A stretch of 56,830 nucleotides of DNA from Novosphingobium sp. PhB57. Its GTDB lineage: Bacteria; Pseudomonadota; Alphaproteobacteria; Sphingomonadales; Sphingomonadaceae. The DNA lies in assembly GCF_004342985.1 (NCBI RefSeq), contig NZ_SMBO01000015.1, forward strand, positions 1 through 56,830, read 5' to 3'. Position 1 is the first letter of the stretch. The number at the start of each line of letters is the position of its first letter. The position numbers and the translations under genes were made by a program. Below are positions 33,500 through 41,418 of this stretch, piece by piece. The notes under the pieces are model-generated. The model saw only the letters and a program-made list of their open reading frames with translations, had not been told where the DNA came from and did no database searches.

Positions 33500-35670
33500 A
33501 GCCACCCGAAAGCGCTATCGAGTCCCTGCTGCAAGGCGTCCACGCCGACCCGTTCTCGCTTCTCGGCCTCCATCCCGGGCCTGACGGGTGTTACGCACGC
33601 GCCATCCTGCCTGGCGCGGAGACGGTCGAGGCCTTCAGCCTGGACGGCCGCCGGCTCGGCATGCTGGGCAAAGTGGACGACCGCTTCCTGTTCGAGGGCA
33701 AGCTGCTCGGCAATCCGCAGCCTGTCCGCTATCGCTGCACCGCCGGCGACAGCGACTGGCTGGTCACCGATCCCTACACGTTCGGGCCGGTGCTGGGCCC
33801 CATCGACGACCTGCTGATCGCGCAGGGCACGCATTTTCGCCTGTTCGATAAGCTCGGCGCGCATATCATGCGGCACGAGGGCGCCAACGGGGTCCATTTC
33901 GCCGTCTGGGCACCCAACGCCCGCCTAGTGAGCGTGGTGGGTGATTTCAACGACTGGGATCACCGCCGCCACCTCATGCGCAGCCGCAAGGACATCGGCG
34001 TCTGGGAGATATTCATCCCCGACATCGCTGATTACCGTGCCTACAAGTATCATATCGTCGGCGCGGACGGCAGCGTGCAACCGCTCAAGGCCGATCCATT
34101 CGCCTTCATGTCGGAAATCCGTCCGGCCACCGCGTCGATGACCGCTCACCCCGCCAAGCTCGAATGGGGTGACGAGGCCCATCGCGATCACTGGGAATCG
34201 GTCGATCCGCGCAAGGTGCCGGTCTCGATCTACGAGGTCCACGCCGGGTCCTGGCAGCGCGACCGCTTCAACTGGTTCCTCAATTGGGACGACATGGCGG
34301 ACAAGCTCATCCCCTATGTCGTGGAGATGGGCTTCACCCATATCGAATTCCTGCCCATCAGCGAGCACCCCTACGATCCGTCCTGGGGCTACCAGACGAC
34401 CGGGCTCTATGCCCCCAGCGCCCGCTTCGGCGAACCCGCGGGGTTTGCGCGTTTCGTGGACGGCGCGCATAGGGCGGGGATCGGTGTCATCCTGGACTGG
34501 GTGCCGGCGCATTTTCCCAAAGACGATCACGGGTTGGTCCGCTTCGACGGCACCGCACTCTACGAGCACCAGGACCCGCGGCTGGGCTTCCAACCGGACT
34601 GGAACACCCTGATCTACAACTTCGGGCGGCGCGAGGTGCAGAGCTTCCTCGTCAACAACGCGCTGTTCTGGGCCGATCGCTATCACGTCGACGGGCTGCG
34701 CGTTGATGCCGTCGCCTCGATGCTCTACCGCGATTATTCGCGCAAGGCCGGCGAGTGGATCCCGAACGAGCAGGGTGGGCGCGAGAACTGGGAAGCGGTG
34801 GATTTCCTGCGCGCCACCAACCGCGCGCTTTATGGCCAGTATCCCGGAGTCTTCACCATCGCCGAGGAATCGACCGCATGGCCCGGCGTCACCCAGCCGG
34901 CCTATGACGTGTCGGAAGGCGAGCATGCTTCCGCGCTGGGCTTCGGCTTCAAGTGGAACATGGGCTTCATGCACGACACGCTGCGCTACATGGCCCGTGA
35001 TCCGGTGCACCGGCGCTATCACCACAACGACATCACTTTCGGCCTGGTCTACGCGTTTTCCGAAAATTACGTCCTGCCGCTCAGCCATGACGAAGTGGTC
35101 CATGGCAAGGGCTCGCTGCTGAACAAGATGAGCGGGGACGATTGGCAGAAATTCGCCAACTTGCGCGCCTATTACGGCATGATGTGGGGCTATCCGGGCA
35201 AGAAGCTGCTGTTCATGGGCCAGGAGTTCGCCCAGCGCCGCGAATGGAGCGAGGAACGCGCGCTCGACTGGGACTTGCGCGACGCCCCTGCACATGAAGG
35301 CATCCGCAACCTGGTGAAGGACCTCAACCACCTCTACCGCGACAAGCCCGCGCTTCACTGCGGCGATTGCGATGGCGACGGCTTCGAATGGCTGGTGGTC
35401 GACGATGCGGCCAATTCTGTCTTCGCCTGGCTGCGCAAGGCGCCCGGTGCGCCGCCGATCGCGATCATCTCGAATATGACCCCGGCCATGCACACGGATT
35501 ATAGACTGCCGCTGCCTTGCGGCGGCACATGGAACGAGATCTTGAACAGCGATTCTCCCCATTACGGGGGAACCGGCAAGGGTAACCTGGGCCAAGTCGA
35601 AGCCGCAGACGGTCATGCCTTGGTCACACTGCCGCCGTTGGCAACCATTATGCTCGAATACGCCGGTTGA
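33496..35670 (+). CDS. glgB: 1,4-alpha-glucan branching enzyme
   Basis: The product is 724 aa. An N-terminal N1 module (about 1-110) precedes CBM48 (VHFAVWAPNARLVSVVGDFN). In the GH13 barrel, DGLRVDAVASMLYRDYSR carries the nucleophile Asp, FTIAEESTAWPGVT the Glu and LPLSHDEVVHGKGSL the third Asp. It makes the alpha-1,6 branches of glycogen. The GTG at 33496 shares GTGA with the glgP stop; longer frames would run back inside glgP. It lies 29 bases before glgC. Confidence 0.96.
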   Translation: MKPPESAIESLLQGVHADPFSLLGLHPGPDGCYARAILPGAETVEAFSLDGRRLGMLGKVDDRFLFEGKLLGNPQPVRYRCTAGDSDWLVTDPYTFGPVLGPIDDLLIAQGTHFRLFDKLGAHIMRHEGANGVHFAVWAPNARLVSVVGDFNDWDHRRHLMRSRKDIGVWEIFIPDIADYRAYKYHIVGADGSVQPLKADPFAFMSEIRPATASMTAHPAKLEWGDEAHRDHWESVDPRKVPVSIYEVHAGSWQRDRFNWFLNWDDMADKLIPYVVEMGFTHIEFLPISEHPYDPSWGYQTTGLYAPSARFGEPAGFARFVDGAHRAGIGVILDWVPAHFPKDDHGLVRFDGTALYEHQDPRLGFQPDWNTLIYNFGRREVQSFLVNNALFWADRYHVDGLRVDAVASMLYRDYSRKAGEWIPNEQGGRENWEAVDFLRATNRALYGQYPGVFTIAEESTAWPGVTQPAYDVSEGEHASALGFGFKWNMGFMHDTLRYMARDPVHRRYHHNDITFGLVYAFSENYVLPLSHDEVVHGKGSLLNKMSGDDWQKFANLRAYYGMMWGYPGKKLLFMGQEFAQRREWSEERALDWDLRDAPAHEGIRNLVKDLNHLYRDKPALHCGDCDGDGFEWLVVDDAANSVFAWLRKAPGAPPIAIISNMTPAMHTDYRLPLPCGGTWNEILNSDSPHYGGTGKGNLGQVEAADGHALVTLPPLATIMLEYAG

Positions 35671-35699
35671 AAACGGCGACACGAAGGAGAGTGAGTGCA

Positions 35700-36962
35700 A
35701 TGAGGACGCCGACCGGATCGCCACTCGCGCGCGATGCCATGGCCTATGTGCTGGCAGGGGGGCGAGGCAGCCGACTTGCGGAATTGACCGACAACCGCGC
35801 CAAGCCTGCGGTCTATTTCGGGGGAATGAGCCGCATCATCGACTTTGCCCTGTCGAACGCGATCAATTCCGGCATTCGCCGCATCGGCGTGGCCACGCAG
35901 TACAAGGCGCATAGCCTGATCCGGCACATGAACCGCGCCTGGAACTTCATGCGGCCCGAACGCAACGAAAGCTTCGACATCCTGCCCGCCAGCCAGCGTA
36001 TATCCGAGCTGCTCTGGTACGAAGGCACGGCTGACGCGGTGTTCCAGAACATCGACATCATCGCCTCCTACACGCCGAAGTACATGGTCATCCTGGCCGG
36101 CGATCACATCTACAAGATGGATTACGAATTGATGCTGCAGCAGCACGTCAATTCGGGCGCGGACGTGACGGTGGGCTGCCTGGTGGTGCCGCGCAAGGAT
36201 GCGAGGGCTTTTGGCGTGATGCATGTCGACGAGAACGACGTGATCACCTCGTTCCTGGAAAAGCCCAAGGATCCCCCCTCGATTCCGGGCGATCCCGCCC
36301 ACGCCCTGGCATCCATGGGCATCTACGTGTTCGACACCGAGTTCCTGTTCGAGCAATTGCGCCGCGACGCTGCCGACCCGGATTCCAAGCGCGATTTCGG
36401 CGGGGACATCATTCCCTACATCGTCAAGCACGGAAAGGCGCAGGCGCACCGCTTCACCAATTCCTGCATCCGCGTTAGTGAGGAAATCGAGGAATATTGG
36501 CGCGACGTCGGCACCGTCGACGCCTATTTCGAGGCCAATCTCGACCTGACCGACACCGTGCCCAAGCTCGACATGTACGACCGCGATTGGCCGATCTGGA
36601 CCGATACCGTCGTGGCCGCCCCCGCCAAGTTCGTCCATGACGAGGAAGGACGGCGCGGCCAGGCGATTTCCTCGCTGATTAGCCAGGATTGCATCGTCTC
36701 CGGCTCGCTCGCGCGGCGCTCGCTGCTGTTCACAGGCGTGAAGATGGGGAGCTTTTCCTCGGTGAACGAGGCGGTGATCCTGCCCTATTGCAACATCGGC
36801 CGCCATGCCCGCCTTTCGCGCGTGGTGATCGATTCCGGAGTGCGCATCCCGGAAGGACTGGTGGTGGGCGAGGATCCTGAACTCGACGGCCGCCGCTTCC
36901 GCCGGACGGACAATGGCGTCTGCCTCATTACCAAGCCCATGATCGATCGCCTGAATCTGTGA
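35700..36962 (+). CDS. glgC: Glucose-1-phosphate adenylyltransferase
   Basis: The product is 420 aa. AMAYVLAGGRGSRLAELTDN followed by RAKPAV is the nucleotide-binding and effector-site signature. VILAGDHIYKMDYE holds the catalytic Asp and FLEKPKDPPSIPG the glucose-1-phosphate-binding Lys. The C-terminal left-handed beta-helix includes SLLFTGVKMGSFSSVNEAVI. It makes ADP-glucose from ATP and glucose-1-phosphate, the committed step of glycogen synthesis, usually under allosteric control. ATG 35700 has GGAGAG 8-9 bases upstream, which favours it over ATG 35667. Confidence 0.96.
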   Translation: MRTPTGSPLARDAMAYVLAGGRGSRLAELTDNRAKPAVYFGGMSRIIDFALSNAINSGIRRIGVATQYKAHSLIRHMNRAWNFMRPERNESFDILPASQRISELLWYEGTADAVFQNIDIIASYTPKYMVILAGDHIYKMDYELMLQQHVNSGADVTVGCLVVPRKDARAFGVMHVDENDVITSFLEKPKDPPSIPGDPAHALASMGIYVFDTEFLFEQLRRDAADPDSKRDFGGDIIPYIVKHGKAQAHRFTNSCIRVSEEIEEYWRDVGTVDAYFEANLDLTDTVPKLDMYDRDWPIWTDTVVAAPAKFVHDEEGRRGQAISSLISQDCIVSGSLARRSLLFTGVKMGSFSSVNEAVILPYCNIGRHARLSRVVIDSGVRIPEGLVVGEDPELDGRRFRRTDNGVCLITKPMIDRLNL

Positions 36963-37014
36963 AAGTGATGTCTGTGAGGGTCATGTCTGCGATCGCGGCC
37001 TGCGGGGAATCCAC

Positions 37015-38472
37015 TTGAAAGTCCTGTCCGTAGCTTCCGAGGCCGTGCCGCTGGTTAAGACCGGAGGTCTCGCGGATGTCGTCGGCGCACTCCCCGCCGC
37101 GCTGGCGGGCCACGGGGTGGAAATGACGACGCTTCTGCCGGGCTACCCCTCAGTGCTGAAGGCGATCGGCCGCGCCCGTTCCGTACATGCCTGGGATTTG
37201 CTGCTTGGCGTTCCCGCGCGGCTGCTGTCGGGCAAGATCGACGGATATCCTTTGCTCGTCCTCGATGCTCCCGCGCTCTATGCCCGTGACGGTGCGCCCT
37301 ATGCCGATGTTGCCGGGCAGGACTGGGGCGATAACTGGCAGCGTTTTTCGGCGCTGGGCCGCGCCGCTGCCGATATTGCCGGCGGGGCCATGGTGGCCCG
37401 CGGCAAGCCCCGGCGCTTCGATCTCGTCCATGCGCATGACTGGCAGGCCGCCATGGCGCCGGCCTATCTCCACTTCGCACCTTTCGGCGGCGAGGCGGGC
37501 CGCGTGCCCTCGATCGTGACCATCCACAACATGGCGTTCCAGGGCTGGTTCGGCGCTGAAGTCTTCCCGCGCCTTGGCCTCCCGCGCGAGGCCTGGTCGA
37601 TCGACGGGGTCGAGTATCACGGCGGCCTCGGCATGCTGAAAGCCGGTCTCGCTTGCGCCGATGCCGTGACGACGGTCAGCCCCACTTACGCCCGCGAAAT
37701 CCGCTCCGCTGCTTTCGGCATGGGGCTGGAAGGCCTGATCGTAGCGCGGGGCCGGGCAGTGTCCGGCATTCTCAACGGCATCGACACCGGCCTCTGGGAC
37801 CCGTCGCGTGACCCGACTTTGGCCGCCCCTTACGAGGCGAAGAAGCTGGAGCGGCGCACGGCCAACAAACGCGCGCTGGAAGCTGAATTCGGCCTGGAGA
37901 TCGACGAGGGGCCGCTGTTCATCGTTGTCACCCGGCTGACCTGGCAGAAGGGCATGGACGTCCTGCTGGAAGTGCTCGACCACCTCGTCGGCCTTGGCGG
38001 ACGCCTGGCCCTGCTGGGTTCGGGCGACAGCGCCATCGAACAGGCCCTGCATCAGGCCGCCGCGCGTCATCCCGGGCGCATCGCTGTGCGGATCGGCTAC
38101 GACGAAGCGCTCTCGCACCGAATGCAGGGCGGCGGCGACGCCATCCTGGTGCCATCGCGGTTCGAGCCCTGCGGCCTGACGCAGCTCTATGGTCTCGCTT
38201 ATGGCTGTGTGCCGGTGGTGGCGCGCACGGGCGGCCTGGCCGATACCGTGATCGATGCCAATCCGGCGGCTTTGGCCGCGGGCGTGGCCACTGGCGTCCA
38301 ATTCGACGGCATCCATTACGATGCTTTTGCAGCCGCACTGACCCGTACGGTGGACCTCTATAACCGCGCTGAGCAGTGGCGCACGATCCAGAAGAACGCG
38401 ATGAAGTGCGACTTCTCATGGAAGGCCAGCGGCCAGGCCTATGCCGACCTCTACCGCGCCCTGACAGCATGA
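37015..38472 (+). CDS. glgA: Glycogen synthase (ADP-glucose, GT5)
   Basis: The product is 485 aa. The N-terminus MKVLSVASEAVPLVKTGGLA holds the KTGGL ADP-glucose-binding motif. HNMAFQGWFG and GGLGMLKAGLACADAVTTVS follow, with the GT-B C-terminal lobe showing VTRLTWQKGMD and PSRFEPCGLTQLYGL (acidic catalytic motif). It elongates alpha-1,4 chains. The start is TTG at 37015, preceded by GGGGAA; no ATG or GTG fits the family start. The 52-base gap after glgC has no separate feature. Its stop overlaps glgX in ATGA. Confidence 0.96.
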   Translation: MKVLSVASEAVPLVKTGGLADVVGALPAALAGHGVEMTTLLPGYPSVLKAIGRARSVHAWDLLLGVPARLLSGKIDGYPLLVLDAPALYARDGAPYADVAGQDWGDNWQRFSALGRAAADIAGGAMVARGKPRRFDLVHAHDWQAAMAPAYLHFAPFGGEAGRVPSIVTIHNMAFQGWFGAEVFPRLGLPREAWSIDGVEYHGGLGMLKAGLACADAVTTVSPTYAREIRSAAFGMGLEGLIVARGRAVSGILNGIDTGLWDPSRDPTLAAPYEAKKLERRTANKRALEAEFGLEIDEGPLFIVVTRLTWQKGMDVLLEVLDHLVGLGGRLALLGSGDSAIEQALHQAAARHPGRIAVRIGYDEALSHRMQGGGDAILVPSRFEPCGLTQLYGLAYGCVPVVARTGGLADTVIDANPAALAAGVATGVQFDGIHYDAFAAALTRTVDLYNRAEQWRTIQKNAMKCDFSWKASGQAYADLYRALTA

Positions 38473-40274
38473 TTCCGCTCGGCGTGTCGGTCTGCGAAGG
38501 CATGACCCGTTTCGCCTTGCGCAGTCCCCTTGCGTCGGCAGTCTGGCTCTGCCTCTTCGACGGCGAGGGGGAACGACGTTACGCCATGGTGCGAAACGGC
38601 CCGAACTGGGTGCTGGAAATGCCGGGCGACCTCACCGGCGCGCGCTATGGCTATCGGGCGGAGGGGGAATGGGCGCCCGATCGCGGGCTCTGGTTCGATC
38701 CCGCAAAACTGCTCGTCGATCCCTACGCCGTGGAACTGGACCGCCGCTTCGTCCAAAGCCCCAGGCTCGCTACATTCGGCGACGATACCGCCGATATCGT
38801 CCCGCGCGCGCTCGTGCCTCCCCTCGTCGAACCTGCGTTGGTTGAGCCCCCGCGTTTCGTCGTCGGCGGACTGGTTTACGAACTCAACGTCCGGGCTTTC
38901 ACGCGTCTGCATCCCGAAGTGCCCGCACCCTTGCGTGGAACCGTAGCAGCGCTCGCTCATCCCGCCGTGATCGCGCATTTGAAGAAGCTGCACGTCACGG
39001 CCGTCGAACTCATGCCGATCGTCGCCTGGATCGACGAGCGCCACCTGCCGCCGCTCGGGCTCGTCAACGCCTGGGGCTATAATCCGGTGGCGATGATGGC
39101 GCTCGATCCCGGCCTTTGCCCCGGCGGAACTGCCGAACTGCAATCGACGGTAGCGGCCCTCCACGCTGAAGGCATCGGTGTCCTGCTGGACCTGGTGTTC
39201 AACCATAGCGGCGAAAGCGACGTGGAGGGCGGCGTCCTGTCCCTGCGCGGCCTCGACAATGCAGCTTATGCCCATGCGCCGGACGGATCGCTGATCAACG
39301 ACACCGGCTGCGGCAATACTCTCGATTTCGCCAATCCGGCGGTGCGCCGCCTGACCCGCGATGCCATGCGGCACTTCGCGGGAACCTGCGGCGTCGACGG
39401 GTTCCGCTTCGACCTTGCCCCCATCCTCGCCCGTGGCCCTGGTTTCGATCCTGCAGCGCCGATCTTTGCGGAGATTGCGGCCGATCCGATCCTGTCCACC
39501 CGTGTCATGATCGCAGAGCCTTGGGACATCGGGCCTTCCGGTTACCAACTCGGTCAGTTCCCGCCAAACTGGCTGGAATGGAACGATCGGTTCCGTGACG
39601 ACGTACGCCGTTTCTGGAAGCATGAGGAGGGCATTGGAAAACTGGCAACGCGGCTTGCAGGCTCGTCCGATCTGTTCGGACCGATGGAAGATAGCTGCCG
39701 TTCGATCAATTTCCTGGCCGCTCATGACGGCTTCACGTTGGCCGATACGGTATCTTACCTGGAACGCCACAACTGGGCCAATGGCGAGCAAAACCGCGAC
39801 GGGCACGGTGAGAATTTTAGCTGGAACAACGGTGCGGAGGGTGCGACATCCGTGCCCGGTGTAGTGGCGGCACGCCGCGCAGACATGAAGGCAATGCTCG
39901 GCACGCTTTTCGCCTCCACAGGCACCATCATGTTGACCGCCGGCGATGAATTCGGCCGAACCCAGCAAGGCAACAACAATGCCTATTGCCAGGATAATGC
40001 CATCGGCTGGGTTGACTGGGAAAGCCGCGACCGGGAGCTGGAAGATCACGTCGCCGAACTTTCCGCCATTCGAGCCGCCCGTCCGGGGCAGTTCGCTCGT
40101 CTCGCCCCGAACCTCCGGTGGCTGAACGCACAGGACGCCGAGATGTCCCTGCAGGATTGGGAGGCGCCGGGCGCAGACTGGCTGGCCTGGCAGGCAGACG
40201 ACTTGCGAGTCACGGTGAACCGGGCCGGCCGCGACGTTCAGACGGAGGTTCTTCCCGAAGTATGCTCGAGATGA
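38469..40274 (+). CDS. glgX: Glycogen debranching enzyme (isoamylase type)
   Basis: The product is 601 aa. After a CBM48-like N-terminus, the GH13 core shows VYELNVRAFTRLHP, GVLLDLVFNHSGESD, VDGFRFDLAPILARG (nucleophile Asp), MIAEPWDIGPSGYQ (Glu) and NFLAAHDGFTLADTVSY (third Asp). It removes alpha-1,6 branches left by GlgP. Its ATG shares ATGA with the glgA stop. The last 5-10 codons (40245-40274) read antisense to a glycosyltransferase remnant, so the native C-terminus was probably replaced when the exopolysaccharide DNA was joined here; the catalytic core is unaffected. Confidence 0.93.
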   Translation: MIPLGVSVCEGMTRFALRSPLASAVWLCLFDGEGERRYAMVRNGPNWVLEMPGDLTGARYGYRAEGEWAPDRGLWFDPAKLLVDPYAVELDRRFVQSPRLATFGDDTADIVPRALVPPLVEPALVEPPRFVVGGLVYELNVRAFTRLHPEVPAPLRGTVAALAHPAVIAHLKKLHVTAVELMPIVAWIDERHLPPLGLVNAWGYNPVAMMALDPGLCPGGTAELQSTVAALHAEGIGVLLDLVFNHSGESDVEGGVLSLRGLDNAAYAHAPDGSLINDTGCGNTLDFANPAVRRLTRDAMRHFAGTCGVDGFRFDLAPILARGPGFDPAAPIFAEIAADPILSTRVMIAEPWDIGPSGYQLGQFPPNWLEWNDRFRDDVRRFWKHEEGIGKLATRLAGSSDLFGPMEDSCRSINFLAAHDGFTLADTVSYLERHNWANGEQNRDGHGENFSWNNGAEGATSVPGVVAARRADMKAMLGTLFASTGTIMLTAGDEFGRTQQGNNNAYCQDNAIGWVDWESRDRELEDHVAELSAIRAARPGQFARLAPNLRWLNAQDAEMSLQDWEAPGADWLAWQADDLRVTVNRAGRDVQTEVLPEVCSR

Positions 40275-40632
40275 TCGTGTGAAGCCGCTCGCCGGCATGG
40301 TCCCAGGTCAATTGGCCGGCGCGGATACGCCCGTGTAAGGAGAGTGCCTAGCCTAAGGCGGGACCTTCCAGAACGGCCAGGATCGCCTCTTTGAATGAAC
40401 CGGCCGAGTCAGCATCGACGAGAAGGGCGGCATCCCCGCAAACTTCCGGCATGGCGCCTGCCCGCGCCGCGACAACCGGCGCGCCGCAATGCATGGCTTC
40501 GATCGGGAGAAGACCGAAGCCCTCGGACAAGGATGGAAAAACGAAAATGGCCTCGGCTTCGTAGAGCGCGCGTAGCTCCGCATCGGACACGAACCGGTGA
40601 ATGTCGTGCCTCGCGGCGAGCGCTAACCCTTA
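40253..40632 (-). pseudogene. GT4-family glycosyltransferase C-terminal remnant
   Basis: The minus strand reads HRFVSDAELRALYEAEAIFV, then FPSLSEGFGLLPIEAM and HCGAPVVAARAGAMPEV, the C-terminal UDP-sugar-binding lobe of GT4 enzymes with its E-x7-E motif. A TAG at 40348-40350 interrupts the frame after VLEGPALG. The same frame continues with GRIRAGQLTWDHAGERLHTI, the expected last helix (x-W-x-x-x-x). The N-terminal two-thirds are missing. The 3' end overlaps the last codons of glgX. This is a broken exopolysaccharide glycosyltransferase. Confidence 0.75.
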
Positions 40633-40639
40633 GTAATAT

Positions 40640-40918
40640 GCATTTCTGCAATTGCTCAATGTTCTGTCGGGTGAAGTGAGCCTGGCAGGACCCAGGCCGA
40701 TCGTCGGGCAGGAAATCCAGAAATACAGGTCCTATTTCAAGCATTATTGCCGCGTCAGGCCCAGTCTCACGGGCATTTACCAGTGGCAGAAGCGACACTT
40801 CCTATCAGCAACGCGTCACCATGGATGTGGCTTACGTGAGCAGTAAAAGAGTGGCGTTCGCTCGTGGTTGATGGCCAAGACGTTGCCAGGGGTTCTGGCG
40901 GCGAAGGGGTCTTATTGA
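40640..40918 (+). pseudogene. Bacterial sugar transferase (EPS priming enzyme) C-terminal remnant, frameshifted
   Basis: LQLLNVLSGEVSLAGPRPIV, then QEIQKYRSYFKHYCRVRPSL and TGIYQWQ, is the conserved C-terminal part of undecaprenyl-phosphate sugar phosphotransferases (GPRP and RPGLTG-x-Q motifs). One extra base near 40788 shifts the frame to SDTSYQQRVTMDVAYVSSK. A further shift near 40860 gives WLMAKTLPGVLAAKGSY and the stop at 916-918 of the 40-kb block. The N-terminal membrane part is absent. It meets the GT4 remnant within a few bases, so a deletion fused two ends of an exopolysaccharide cluster. Confidence 0.78.
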
Positions 40919-41418
40919 AAGAATAAACACGGTTGCGCTGGCCGTGAATTTGCAGCCGCATCGTAGGTGGCAGAGGGCGAAATTACTTGGTACGATTTTG
41001 GCAGCGTTTGTACGTGATCGGGCGGGGAACGAATGGATATTTATAAGTATCGTGTCGATATGGGATCATTGCGACTTATGTGAGCACTCTGTATCTGCGT
41101 CGAGGGTGCGGAAGTGGCGGCGCACGCAAATCTTGGCGCTGCCATTTCCCCCCAGCTGCTTGACGCTAAGTCCGGCGCGGGTCGTGGTGTGATAAAAATG
41201 GCATGTGCGCTTCTGATGCACTTCGGGCGCGATATCCGTGATTGCGGGCATTGCCATAGCTGCAAGGCCAGCGGTGCTTGTGATTTCTACGTACCGCGAT
41301 TGCTAGCCGTTTTGCTGTTGAACGCCAATGACAGGCGCCGTCGGTGGCTATGTTGTAGGGAGGATCAAGCGAGTGGACGGCGAAGTTAGGAGGCCAACAA
41401 TCTGGTGCCCGGTCTCAG
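40919..41418. other. Stretch without a convincing gene
   Basis: These 500 bases hold only short frames in unrelated registers (for example minus 41066-41257, Cys/His/Thr-rich, unrecognised). Base composition is lower in GC than the flanks. It looks like further decayed sequence of the exopolysaccharide scar. Confidence 0.45.

Noticed and set aside
30842..33505. Minus-strand frame open upstream of the alpha-glucosidase for about 2.6 kb, giving a nominal 1451-aa protein
   Set aside because: It is exactly antisense to glgP. The extra residues are rich in Arg, Gly, Val and His without any domain, as expected from third-base GC bias; only the part from 30841 matches GH13.
41066..41257. Minus-strand 63-aa frame with Cys, His and Thr
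   Set aside because: No ribosome site, no recognised motif, and it lies in decayed DNA after the exopolysaccharide scar.
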